A stretch of DNA of 64,000 nucleotides, from the NCBI RefSeq assembly GCF_902497745.1, contig NZ_CABVHJ010000011.1, forward strand, positions 124,001 through 188,000. The letters are read 5' to 3'. Position 1 is the stretch's first letter. Every line of letters begins with the position of its first letter. Below the pieces are notes generated by a model. That model was not told where the DNA came from. It ran no database searches and saw nothing but the letters and a program-made list of their open reading frames with translations. Source of the DNA: Pseudomonas fluorescens. GTDB lineage: Bacteria; Pseudomonadota; Gammaproteobacteria; Pseudomonadales; Pseudomonadaceae. The translations under genes and the position numbers were made by a program. Positions 7,959 to 15,843 of the stretch are shown here, in pieces.

Positions 7959-7986
7959 TTGACGGAGCTTCTTAATTCTATAGAAT
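7959..7986 (+). promoter_or_regulatory. Sigma-70 promoter of the tRNA cluster
   Basis: TTGACG (7959-7964) and TAGAAT (7981-7986) are separated by 16 bases and stand 12 bases before the tRNA-Gly, a typical strong stable-RNA promoter. A GC-rich discriminator (gcgc) follows the -10 box. Confidence 0.75.
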
Positions 7987-7998
7987 GCGCATCACCAA

Positions 7999-8074
<76 letters not shown>

Positions 8075-8121
8075 AGTTTAAAACGCATTTGTTGTTGTGC
8101 TACTGATAACAAATGTTTTGA

Positions 8122-8195
8122 GGCCGAGTAGCAAAATGGTTATGCAGTGGATTGCAAATCCACCTACGCCGGTTCGATTCCGACCTCGGCCTCCA
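8122..8195 (+). tRNA. tRNA-Cys (anticodon GCA)
   Basis: A 74-base cloverleaf: acceptor GGCCGAG pairs with CTCGGCC, the anticodon GCA is at 8154-8156, the T-loop is GTTCGATTC and CCA is encoded. It lies 47 bases after tRNA-Gly. Confidence 0.97.
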
Positions 8196-8203
8196 CTATA
8201 AAC

Positions 8204-8239
8204 AAGCTCCGTAGATCCATGATTTACGGAGCTTTTTTA
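8204..8239 (+). terminator. Intrinsic terminator after tRNA-Cys
   Basis: AGCTCCGTA pairs with TACGGAGCT across a short loop and is followed by a T-run (tttttta). Confidence 0.85.
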
Positions 8240-8391
8240 TTTGCACTGCGCTGCAAGATTTAGTCTTGAAAAACGGCCATTGCGAACTTGCTTCACCGGG
8301 AAGTGATGTATATATTTCCCGCTCTGCTGTTCAAGGCTGGATCCTTCAAGGATTGCTGCTTTGCAGCGGAAGACTGCAGCACCGCGCTACC

Positions 8392-8478
8392 GCCCGAATG
8401 GCGAAACTGGTAGACGCATGGGACTTAAAATCCCCCGCTCGTAAGGGCGTGCCGGTTCGATTCCGGCTTCGGGCACCA
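8392..8478 (+). tRNA. tRNA-Leu (anticodon TAA)
   Basis: An 87-base tRNA with a long variable arm: acceptor GCCCGAA pairs with TTCGGGC, the anticodon TAA is at 8426-8428, the T-loop is GTTCGATTC and CCA is encoded. It lies beyond the tRNA-Cys terminator, so it probably has its own promoter in 8240-8391. Confidence 0.96.
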
Positions 8479-8486
8479 TCTTGAAT

Positions 8487-8528
8487 CAAGGGTTTGCGGG
8501 CGAAAGCTGATGCAAACCCTTGTTTGTT
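8487..8528 (+). terminator. Intrinsic terminator after tRNA-Leu
   Basis: CAAGGGTTTGC and GCAAACCCTTG are perfect 11-bp inverted repeats around a 14-base loop, followed by a T-rich tail (tttgttt). Confidence 0.8.
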
Positions 8529-8660
8529 TCCGGTCCGCTATTTTGATGTTGGTCCGCATTCCCTGGTCTGCATGACCTCCTTACCTAATGACAGGTCGCG
8601 ATATTGAGCGGTCGCGACTGGTCTACAGTTGTCCCAGGTGTCAGTTACTGGGGGCAATGA

Positions 8661-8867
8661 ATGTTCAGCCGTTATCCCGAGCAGAAGCAGAGTCGTAAGG
8701 TACTCTGTTCACTGGGTGCCGCAATCCTCGCATTGGGAGTATTTCTGATTGCAATCGAGGGCGTGGGTGGAGTTCTTTTCACCGTCATGGGCGGCGGCTT
8801 GATGTTGGCGTGTTTCACCGGTGAACGAACATTCGCAAGGATACTTCGCCTGCTGAGTTGGTTTTGA
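8661..8867 (+). CDS. Small hypothetical membrane protein (68 aa)
   Basis: The frame opens at ATG 8661 after a G-rich ribosome site (tgggggc) and encodes a short basic N-terminus, then two closely spaced hydrophobic segments (about residues 16-37 and 38-53) ending in RILRLLSWF. No family recognised. It lies between tRNA-Leu and a structured region in a low-information patch, so coding is likely but not certain. Confidence 0.5.
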   Translation: MFSRYPEQKQSRKVLCSLGAAILALGVFLIAIEGVGGVLFTVMGGGLMLACFTGERTFARILRLLSWF

Positions 8868-8996
8868 GTGGAGAATTCCCCATTCCTGGTCAGGCGGCCG
8901 TAGGGGAGTGCTCTCCACCATTTGCCGGCCAGCGCTCCGACCATCAGGAGAGAGCCAGGTGTTTCAGTTCGATCCCTGCTGGGTGCCAAAAATATA
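8868..8996. other. Structured region with a tRNA 3'-end-like fragment
   Basis: GTGGAGA near 8868 pairs with TCTCCAC near 8914, with a nested TTCCCC/GGGGAG pairing inside. Near 8967-8988 the sequence GTTCGATCCCTGCTGGGTGCCA resembles the T-loop and CCA end of a tRNA, but no full cloverleaf can be folded. It may be a decayed tRNA end left by an integrated element, or part of a structured RNA ending at the terminator that follows. Confidence 0.3.
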
Positions 8997-9033
8997 AAAG
9001 GCCTGCATGAGTTTTCTCATGCAGGCCTTTTTT
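8997..9033. terminator. Strong, probably bidirectional terminator
   Basis: AAAGGCCTGCATGA and TCATGCAGGCCTTT form a perfect 14-bp stem over a six-base loop. T-runs follow on the plus strand (tttttt), and a T-rich stretch follows on the minus strand, so it can also end the minus-strand gene at 9049-9333. Confidence 0.85.
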
Positions 9034-9048
9034 GTGCCTTATGCAGTA

Positions 9049-9333
9049 CTAGACAAATGCCTGGCCACTAAAGCCGCGAGGCAAGCGCTGAAGTCCGGCC
9101 ATTGCTGTCAGTCGTTCGATCCACTCCGCGCGCCAGTTTGCTGCGCTGTGCGTGTCTCTGGGCTGGCGAGCCATTCGGCGGGCCGCGTTGCGCTGATCCT
9201 TTCGTGCCTGCTTGTAGGCATCGGTATTGCGGCAGCTGCGGCACTTGACGCGATTGAGTTCACGGCTCGCCGCAAGCTGTTTGCCTTTGTGCCCACAGGC
9301 CAGATGCCCGTCGACGTTGAAATGGATAACCAT
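9049..9333 (-). CDS. Hypothetical protein with a Cys/His zinc-ribbon-like pattern (94 aa)
   Basis: ATG at 9333 follows an aggaga ribosome site. The protein begins MVIHFNVDGHLACGHKG and has CxxC spacing further on (VKCRSCRNTD), so C-x-H plus C-x2-C could bind zinc. The middle is strongly basic (KQARKDQRNAARRMARQ). This looks like a small nucleic-acid-associated or phage-type protein, but no family is assigned. The gene is followed by the strong terminator at 8997-9033. It sits beside the tRNA cluster in accessory-looking sequence. Confidence 0.6.
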   Translation of the reverse strand: MVIHFNVDGHLACGHKGKQLAASRELNRVKCRSCRNTDAYKQARKDQRNAARRMARQPRDTHSAANWRAEWIERLTAMAGLQRLPRGFSGQAFV

Positions 9334-9407
9334 AAACCGTCTCCTGTGCGACGTGTATTGATTTTGACAACTCACGGACCACACCGTTCGGCGCTGGGGT
9401 GCAGGCA

Positions 9408-9435
9408 AAAAAACACCCGCATGCGGGCGGGTGTG
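9408..9435 (-). terminator. Intrinsic terminator, minus strand
   Basis: On the minus strand ACACCCGC pairs with GCGGGTGT over a short loop and is followed by seven T residues. Further inverted repeats (ACGCCAT/ATGGCGT at 9502-9531 and GCGGTGAC/GTCACCGC near 9541-9563) lie between this and the gene ending at 9603. Confidence 0.7.
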
Positions 9436-9602
9436 AGCGTTGCTGCAGAGCAAAGGAGTGATTTCACTGTAAACGCGTAGATGTGGTCATTCTGTGAAAA
9501 ACGCCATCGCAGAAAAAGAATATGGCGTGCAGACAAACACGCGGTGACCCGTGTGTCACCGCTGGTGAGGCCAATTCTGAAATAGCCTTGGTGGGAACGG
9601 CG

Positions 9603-9833
9603 TTATCTGAACCGAGGCAATGGCCGATCGACAGGCTTGAGCGCCGACAGCGTATTGCGAATCAGCGGAGCATCCTTCTCGATATCATTCAGCCGGTCAC
9701 GGATGCGCAGGGCGGTCGGGTGTCCGCCTTGGTGGTCGACCCAGTCGGCGATCTCTTTGCAGGCGGCCGCCAAGCGCGCCTGCCGGGCGTCGAGCAGGGT
9801 GAGGAGGGTGGTGATGGACTCTTTTTCGGACAT
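9603..9833 (-). CDS. Small hypothetical protein (76 aa)
   Basis: ATG at 9833 follows a strong cggaggtg ribosome site. The product is highly charged and mostly helical by composition (LLTLLDARQARLAAACKEIA..), with no membrane segment or recognised motif. Translation looks genuine because of the ribosome site and the hairpins after the stop. Function unknown. Confidence 0.6.
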   Translation of the reverse strand: MSEKESITTLLTLLDARQARLAAACKEIADWVDHQGGHPTALRIRDRLNDIEKDAPLIRNTLSALKPVDRPLPRFR

Positions 9834-9950
9834 GGAACACCTCCGTTCTATGAAACCTGAGCTGCAGCAAAAAGCCCGCGTGTTGCGAGCCTTCTGCCAT
9901 GGGCGCTGCTCCTTCAGCTGGTTTCAGTATAGACCCGCTTCTGATCGGCA

Positions 9951-10181
9951 TCAGCCGGACGGTGCGCGGGCCGGTAGTGGGGAACTCACTGCGTTGAGAC
10001 GCTTGCATTCGCGCTGTGCGTCTTCCTCTTTTTCATAGCCATCGCCGATGAAACCGTTAGTACGCGTGTCGCAGATGCGAAACCAGCTGTGCGCATCGGC
10101 TGGATCATGCTGACTGTCTCCGGCCCGTCGACCATAAATGATGATGTTCTTGCAACGCTTCACGACGAAAATGTCTTCCAT
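9951..10181 (-). CDS. Small hypothetical protein (76 aa)
   Basis: The frame is open from a TTG at 10232, but the ATG at 10181 (MEDIFVVKRCKNIIIYGRR..) is the more natural start. It contains WFRICDTRTNGFIGDGYEKEEDAQRECKRLNA, whose beta-then-helix pattern looks like a small folded domain. No family recognised. The ribosome site is weak (cggtgac), so the start is uncertain. Confidence 0.5.
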   Translation of the reverse strand: MEDIFVVKRCKNIIIYGRRAGDSQHDPADAHSWFRICDTRTNGFIGDGYEKEEDAQRECKRLNAVSSPLPARAPSG

Positions 10182-10252
10182 GGCGTCACCGCAGCTGATT
10201 CGTGTCAGATCAACTATAGAAGCCCTCGGCAATCGTGCAAAAAATACCCGGT

Positions 10253-11890
10253 TCAGCTCGTCGGTTGCCAGCGCCAGCCTTCGCGGTGCCAGGTCAAATG
10301 ATGGCTCGGGTTTAACGCCCGTAGAAACGCCTGATCGTGGGAAACCGCGACAATCGCCCCGGGAAAAGTCTGCAAGGCCTGTTCGAAAGCTTGCACCGAC
10401 GTCAGATCCAGATGGTTGGTGGGCTCATCCAGCAACAGTAATTGCGCGGGCGTCTGGCGCCACAAAGCCAATGCGAGGGCGGCTTTCAAGCGTTCGCCGC
10501 CACTGAGTGAGGCGCATGGTCGAGTGACGCGTTGTGCGTCCAGTTGTAATTGCGCGAGGTAACTGCGCAACGTTCCTTCGCTCAGGGGCGTTTGCTGGGC
10601 CTGTAATTGATCGACAATGGAAGTGTGGTCATCCAGCAGTTTCAGTTGTTGATCGAGAAAGGCAAAAGGCACATGCGTGATGCACTCGCCACTTGATGGT
10701 GTGCATTCACCCGCCAGCAATTTCAACAGCGTTGATTTGCCACAACCGTTGTGACCGCTGACAGCGATGCGCAGCGGTCCCTGAATGGTGAGGTCAAGCC
10801 GAGTGGTGGGCGCATCTGCCGGCAACCATGGCAGACACGCGTCGATCAGTGTGCACACTCGGCGAGAGTTTGGAACCACACTGCCCGGCAGATTGATCAA
10901 CACGCCGTCGTCCGGCAATACGTTTTCGTACGCCTGGCGAACGCGCTCATCCAGTGCGGATTTGTGCGCCTGATGGCCGACCTTTACATGTCCCATGATT
11001 TCCCGCGCAGCCGCTTTCAACGCTGCCCGTTCGAACCCGGAAACATTGGCGGTTTGGGCATTGCGACGGCTGCTGGCCGCATGACGCTGGATCGTGTCGT
11101 GCTCGCGTTGCAACCGCGCACGTTCGCGTTGACGTTCGATTCGAGCCTGATCGAGTTGTGCTTGCGCCGCTTGTTGATGCATTCGCCGTTGCTCGGCGAA
11201 GTCCGAAAACCTGCCGCTGAAAACTGTTGCCCCCAGAGGCGTAAGTTCGACGATTCGTTGCATTTGCTCCAGCAATTGCCGGTCATGACTGACGACGATC
11301 AGGCCGCCGCGCCAGCGCTGAAGCGCGCGCATTAGCCATTGTCGACCGGCACTGTCGAGGTGATTGGTCGGCTCGTCGAGCACCAGCAATGGCGCTTTGC
11401 TCATTAGCGCGCCGATCAAGGCAAGTCTGGCTTGCTGGCCGCCGCTGAGATGTTCCGTCAGATGTGTAGCTGTGATGTCGCCCAGCCCCGCGTCATCAAG
11501 CATCTGGCGCAAGCGTACCGCCAGATCCCAGCGTTCGCCGATGAGATCGAAATCTGCAGTTGTGGCACCAGCGAATTTCAGTCGTTCCAGTGCGCTGAGC
11601 ACCGAGGCCGTTCCCGTTGCGTCAGCTACGGTTTGCCTTGGTGTGGTGACGAACGTTTGCACGACGTAATGCACGCAAACCGAACGTGTCACGCTGCCAG
11701 CGGTGGGTTGTAGCTGTCCGGCGATCAAGCGTGCAAGCACACTTTTGCCAACACCATTACGCCCGACGATAGCGGTCGGTTGACCATCGAAATTCAGGTT
11801 CAGGGCTTCGAACAGCGTTACGCCATTGGCGAACTGAAAACCCAGTTGATTCAGGGAAACGAGTGCAGGTGTACGCGAGACGTGAGTCAT
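10253..11890 (-). CDS. ABC-F family ATP-binding protein
   Basis: A 545-residue protein with two ABC ATPase domains and no membrane segments. Domain 1 has Walker A GRNGVGKS, signature LSGGQQARLAL and Walker B LLVLDEPTNHLD. Domain 2 has GHNGCGKS, LSGGERLKAALAL and LLLLDEPTNHLD. The charged linker between them (QRERARLQREHD..) is the ABC-F interdomain segment. Proteins of this class act on ribosomes as translation factors or antibiotic-protection proteins; which applies here cannot be told. The start at 11890 is supported by a ggaggtgcc site, preferred to the open frame from 11923. Confidence 0.9.
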   Translation of the reverse strand: MTHVSRTPALVSLNQLGFQFANGVTLFEALNLNFDGQPTAIVGRNGVGKSVLARLIAGQLQPTAGSVTRSVCVHYVVQTFVTTPRQTVADATGTASVLSALERLKFAGATTADFDLIGERWDLAVRLRQMLDDAGLGDITATHLTEHLSGGQQARLALIGALMSKAPLLVLDEPTNHLDSAGRQWLMRALQRWRGGLIVVSHDRQLLEQMQRIVELTPLGATVFSGRFSDFAEQRRMHQQAAQAQLDQARIERQRERARLQREHDTIQRHAASSRRNAQTANVSGFERAALKAAAREIMGHVKVGHQAHKSALDERVRQAYENVLPDDGVLINLPGSVVPNSRRVCTLIDACLPWLPADAPTTRLDLTIQGPLRIAVSGHNGCGKSTLLKLLAGECTPSSGECITHVPFAFLDQQLKLLDDHTSIVDQLQAQQTPLSEGTLRSYLAQLQLDAQRVTRPCASLSGGERLKAALALALWRQTPAQLLLLDEPTNHLDLTSVQAFEQALQTFPGAIVAVSHDQAFLRALNPSHHLTWHREGWRWQPTS

Positions 11891-12034
11891 CGGCACCTCC
11901 AAAAATGTCGTGAATACTGACAAGCGCCGAGAGCGGCGTGTCGCGATTACATTTTTAGAAGGCTGAGTTTGTTCACTTCTGCGGTCATCCGGAGGAGGGC
12001 AAGGTCGCTAGCCTAGATGACGCAGCGAAGCGGA

Positions 12035-13072
12035 TCAAGGTGCGCCGGCCATTTCACTCATTCGCTCGAGAAACATTGCCAATGCGACTTCCTCGGCCCG
12101 CAAGCCCTTGCGTACGCGCGGACGCGGCAGTTCGGCAAGCGCGCCGAGCATGAATTTTTCCACCACAGCAGGGTGGATGTAGCATTTTCGGCAAACCGCC
12201 GGGGTGTTGCCGAGTTGCTTGGCGACGCCTTTGACCATCTCGACCACGTGCCGCTTGGCTTCGGTCTCGGACTCCCATTGCAACTCGCGCAACACCGCCA
12301 ACGCCAAAGCGCTACCGGCCCAGGTGCGGTAATCCTTGGCGGTGAAGTCGGCGCCGGTGAGGGTTTGCAGGTAGGCGTTGACGTCGGAAGAACTGACGGT
12401 GTGGCGCTCGCCGTTTTCATCCAGATACTGGAACAGGTTCTGCCCGGGAATTTCCAGACAACGCTTGATGATGCGCGCCAGGCGCCGGTCCTTGACGGTG
12501 ATCTGATGTTCGATGCCACTCTTGCCGCGAAACTGGAACAGGATCGCACTGCCGTTGACCTCGACATGGCGACTGCGCAGGGTGGTCAGGCCATAGGAGC
12601 GGTTGTCGCGGGCGTATTGCGTGTTGCCGACGCGAATCAGTGTGGCGTCGAGCAGGGTGATCACCGTGGCCATGACCTTGTCGCGACTGAAGCCGGGCGC
12701 GGCCAACAACGCCTCCAGTTGTTGGCGCAACTTTGGCAGCGCCAGACCGAACTCGCGCAGTCGCGAATACTTGTCGGCATCGCGCACTTCGCGCCAGCGC
12801 GGGTGATAGCGATATTGCTTGCGGCCACGGGCGTCACGGCCGGTGGCTTGCAAGTGGCCGCGTGGATCGGCGCAGATCCACACATCGGTATAGGCTGGCG
12901 GCACGGCGAGCGCGTTGATGCGTTTGATTTCGTCAGGGTCGCTGATGCGCTCGCCTGACGGTTCGAAATAGCTGAACTTGCCGCGCAGTTTTTTGCGGGT
13001 GATACCGGGCTGGGTGTCATCGACGTAATGCAGATCGGCTGGCAGTTCTACGGTCAGCGCGGTGTCGGGCAT
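12035..13072 (-). CDS. DNA topoisomerase IB
   Basis: A 345-residue poxvirus/eukaryotic-like type IB topoisomerase, which relaxes supercoils through a 3'-phosphotyrosyl intermediate without ATP. The N-terminal domain includes PPAYTDVWICADPRGHLQATG and QYRYHPRWR. The catalytic domain includes RVGNTQYARDNRSYGLTTLR, FQFRGKSGIEH, KDYRTWAGS and the nucleophile Tyr in RKCYIHPAVVE. The start at 13072 has an aagga site; the frame is open to 13180 but that would overlap modC. Bacterial homologues are found scattered in pseudomonads. It lies downstream of modC on the same strand but is probably unrelated to it. Confidence 0.93.
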   Translation of the reverse strand: MPDTALTVELPADLHYVDDTQPGITRKKLRGKFSYFEPSGERISDPDEIKRINALAVPPAYTDVWICADPRGHLQATGRDARGRKQYRYHPRWREVRDADKYSRLREFGLALPKLRQQLEALLAAPGFSRDKVMATVITLLDATLIRVGNTQYARDNRSYGLTTLRSRHVEVNGSAILFQFRGKSGIEHQITVKDRRLARIIKRCLEIPGQNLFQYLDENGERHTVSSSDVNAYLQTLTGADFTAKDYRTWAGSALALAVLRELQWESETEAKRHVVEMVKGVAKQLGNTPAVCRKCYIHPAVVEKFMLGALAELPRPRVRKGLRAEEVALAMFLERMSEMAGAP

Positions 13073-13143
13073 GGCGGTTTCCTTCGGTGGCACGGCGGTC
13101 TGTAAACGATTGACCGCATGCCGCTGCCGTGGTGCCGAATGAT

Positions 13144-14223
13144 TTAAGCGAGGACCGCAACTGCTTTGATCTGCGCCCACAATTGCTGTCCCGGGTGCAC
13201 ACCCAGCTGATCTCTGGAATAGCGCGTGATGCGCGCGAGCAGCGGGGTGCCGCCAGCATCTAGACGAATCAGCACGTGGGCGGCGTTGTCGGCCGATTGC
13301 TCGCTGACCACCGTCACCGGCAGTCGATTGAGAATGCTGCTGGCCTCGCTGTTCTGCAGGGTCAGGCTGATATCGCGCGCGTGTACTTTACAGCGCAAGG
13401 CCTGACCCAGTGCCATCGGCGCGTGGGTGACGCGAATGCTCATCTCGGTGGCCGGCAGTTGCAGGCTCAGCAATTGATATTCGGCGTCGTAAGCACTGAC
13501 CTGGCCTTCAATGATCACGCCGGCGTCATCGCCCATCGCCATCGGCAGATCGAGGCGTGCGAGGGTTTCGCCGATCGGGCCGCTGGCCAGCGCTCTGCCT
13601 TCGCTGAGCAGCACCATATGGTCGGCCAGCCGTGCGACTTCATCCTGTGCATGGCTGACGTACAGCACGGGAATGTGCAGTTCGTCATGCAGGCGTTGCA
13701 GGTAAGGCAGGATTTCACGTTTGCGCTGACTGTCGAGCGCCGCCAGGGGCTCATCCATCAGCAACAGTTTCGGGCTGGTGAGTAACGCTCGGGCGATACC
13801 GACGCGCTGGCGTTCGCCACCCGACAAATGTTGCGGATGGCGTTCGAGCAAATGACCGATGCCCAACAGTTCGGTGGCTTGCGCCATGTCGACCCGGCGC
13901 TGGGATCTGGCGATGCGCTTGAGGCCGAATTGCAGATTGGCCAGCACCGACAGATGCGGGAACAGGCTGGCCTCTTGAAACACGTAGCCGAGCGCACGTT
14001 TGTGGGGTGGGACGAAAATGCCGTTATCGCTGTCCTGCCAGACTTCGTCATTGATCTGAACGAATCCTTGCTCGGCGCGCTCAAGCCCGGCGATACAGCG
14101 CAGGCAGGTGGTTTTGCCGGAGCCCGAGTGCCCATAAAGCGCAGTCACGCCACGGCCCGGCAAGTTCAGGTCGACATCGAGGCTGAAGCCCGAAAAGACC
14201 ATGTTCAGACGTACATCGATCAT
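13144..14223 (-). CDS. modC: Molybdate ABC transporter ATP-binding protein
   Basis: A 359-residue ATPase that energises molybdate import. Walker A is GHSGSGKT, the signature LSGGERQRVGIARAL and Walker B LLLMDEPLAALD. The C-terminal third matches the TOBE/MOP molybdate-binding domain (IIEGQVSAYDAEYQLLSLQLP..CKVHARDISLTL). It starts three bases after modB, so modA-modB-modC form one operon read on the minus strand. Confidence 0.97.
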   Translation of the reverse strand: MIDVRLNMVFSGFSLDVDLNLPGRGVTALYGHSGSGKTTCLRCIAGLERAEQGFVQINDEVWQDSDNGIFVPPHKRALGYVFQEASLFPHLSVLANLQFGLKRIARSQRRVDMAQATELLGIGHLLERHPQHLSGGERQRVGIARALLTSPKLLLMDEPLAALDSQRKREILPYLQRLHDELHIPVLYVSHAQDEVARLADHMVLLSEGRALASGPIGETLARLDLPMAMGDDAGVIIEGQVSAYDAEYQLLSLQLPATEMSIRVTHAPMALGQALRCKVHARDISLTLQNSEASSILNRLPVTVVSEQSADNAAHVLIRLDAGGTPLLARITRYSRDQLGVHPGQQLWAQIKAVAVLA

Positions 14224-14226
14224 CGA

Positions 14227-14907
14227 TCAGCTCCAGCCTGCGCGGGTCTTGCGGCTGGAGTACAGCGCCAGCAACACCAGAAAGGAGAACACCAGCATCG
14301 CCCCGGCCAGCCAGTGAGCCTGTGCGTATTCCATCGCTTCGACGTGGTCGTAGATTTGCACGGAAACCACGCGGGTCTTGTCGGGAATGTTGCCGCCGAT
14401 CATCAGCACCACGCCGAACTCACCGACGGTATGCGCGAAGCCGAGAATCGCCGCCGTAATAAAACCGGGACGCGCCAGCGGCACAATCACGCTGAAAAAC
14501 GTGTCCCACGGATTGGCGCGCAAGGTCGCGGCCACTTCCAGTGGACGGGGGCCGATCGCCGAGAAGGCGTTTTGCAACGGTTGCACCACGAACGGCATGG
14601 AATAGATCACCGAACCGATCACCAACCCGGTGAAGCTGAACGTCAGGGTGCCCAGCCCCAGCCATTGGGTGAACTGGCCGAGAAACCCGTGCGGACCCAT
14701 CATCAGCAGCAGATAGAAACCGATCACCGTTGGCGGCAAAACAAGGGGCAGGGCGACGATCGCCCCGATCGGGCCGCGCAGCCACGAACGGGTGCGCGAC
14801 AGCCACAGGGCAATCGGAGTGCCGACAACCAGCAGGATTGCGGTGGTCAGCGACGCCAGTTTCAGGGTCAGCCAGATCGCCGCGAAATCGGCACTCGTCA
14901 GTGACAT
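14227..14907 (-). CDS. modB: Molybdate ABC transporter permease
   Basis: A 226-residue inner-membrane permease with about five hydrophobic segments and the EAA-type cytoplasmic loop (EVAATLRANPWDTFFSVIVPLARPG) that contacts ModC. It starts directly after the modA stop with no gap. Confidence 0.97.
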   Translation of the reverse strand: MSLTSADFAAIWLTLKLASLTTAILLVVGTPIALWLSRTRSWLRGPIGAIVALPLVLPPTVIGFYLLLMMGPHGFLGQFTQWLGLGTLTFSFTGLVIGSVIYSMPFVVQPLQNAFSAIGPRPLEVAATLRANPWDTFFSVIVPLARPGFITAAILGFAHTVGEFGVVLMIGGNIPDKTRVVSVQIYDHVEAMEYAQAHWLAGAMLVFSFLVLLALYSSRKTRAGWS

Positions 14908-15675
14908 TTACAGCTGGTATCCGTAGGACTTGATCACCGCAGCGGCTTTCGGGCCTTTGAGGTATTCAACCAGTGCCTTGGCGGCGGCATTGTCTTTGCC
15001 TTTGTTCAGAATGACGGCGTCCTGTTTGATCGGGTCGTGCATATCAGCAGGGACGATCCATGCCGAACCGCTGCTGACGTTGCCGTCCTTGTAGATCTGC
15101 GACAGGGCGACAAAGCCCAGTTCGGCGTTGCCGGTCGAGACGAACTGGTGAGCCTGGGTGATGTTCTGGCCTTCGACGATCTTGGCTTTGGTGGCCTCGG
15201 TCAGTTTGAGTTTTTCCAGCACTTGCGTTGCGGCAAGGCCGTATGGTGCGGCTTTCGGGTTGGCGATGGACAGGTGCTGGTACTCGTTCTTTTTCAGAAC
15301 CTCGCCCTTCGCATCGACATAGCCTTCTTTCGCCGACCACAACGCCAGCGTGCCGATGGCGTAGGTGAAGCGCGAACCTTTGACGGTGTCGCCTTCTTTT
15401 TCGAGTTTTTCCGGGGTGGTGTCGTCAGCGGAAAGAAACACTTCGAACGGCGCACCGTTCTTGATCTGGGTGTAGAACTGGCCAGTGGCGCCGTAAGCTG
15501 CAACCAGTTTATGCCCGGTGTCTTTCTCGAAATCGGCGGCGATGGCCTGAATCGGCGCGGTGAAATTGGCCGCAACCGCCACCTGCACCTCATCGGCCTG
15601 AACAGCGCCGACGGCGAATACCGCAAGCAAAGAGGCCAGACAGGCAGGTGCAAAACGTGAGGCACGAGTGGTCAT
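14908..15675 (-). CDS. modA: Molybdate ABC transporter substrate-binding protein
   Basis: A 255-residue periplasmic protein with a signal peptide (hydrophobic stretch around residues 10-25, cleavage near VQA-DE). The ligand-binding fold begins VQVAVAANFTAPIQAIAADFEKD, as in ModA. It captures molybdate (or tungstate) for ModBC. First gene of modABC. A ModE-like palindrome stands about 75 bases upstream of its start. Confidence 0.97.
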   Translation of the reverse strand: MTTRASRFAPACLASLLAVFAVGAVQADEVQVAVAANFTAPIQAIAADFEKDTGHKLVAAYGATGQFYTQIKNGAPFEVFLSADDTTPEKLEKEGDTVKGSRFTYAIGTLALWSAKEGYVDAKGEVLKKNEYQHLSIANPKAAPYGLAATQVLEKLKLTEATKAKIVEGQNITQAHQFVSTGNAELGFVALSQIYKDGNVSSGSAWIVPADMHDPIKQDAVILNKGKDNAAAKALVEYLKGPKAAAVIKSYGYQL

Positions 15676-15748
15676 GTAACAGCTCCGTGGTTGGCAGGTG
15701 CAGAGGGCAGCTATTGTTGGAAATGGACTGCGCCGATGCGAGGGGTGT

Positions 15749-15774
15749 TCGCTATATAGCGAAATATATAGCGA
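15749..15774. promoter_or_regulatory. ModE-like operator upstream of modABC
   Basis: The half-sites TCGCTATATA (15749-15758) and TATATAGCGA (15765-15774) are perfect inverted repeats separated by six bases. The known ModE operator has TATATA-containing arms of the same architecture, so repression of modABC by molybdate-bound ModE is expected. No modE gene is in the window. Confidence 0.8.
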
Positions 15775-15843
15775 AATGCCGCCAAACAGGAAGTGTTGGT
15801 TAAAACCCGTGTGAGGATGCCTGAATTCTCACGATGGGCTGCT

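Noticed and set aside
8868..8990. A fourth tRNA gene after tRNA-Leu
   Set aside because: Only the T-loop/CCA end is recognisable; the T stem does not pair and no acceptor or anticodon arm can be found.
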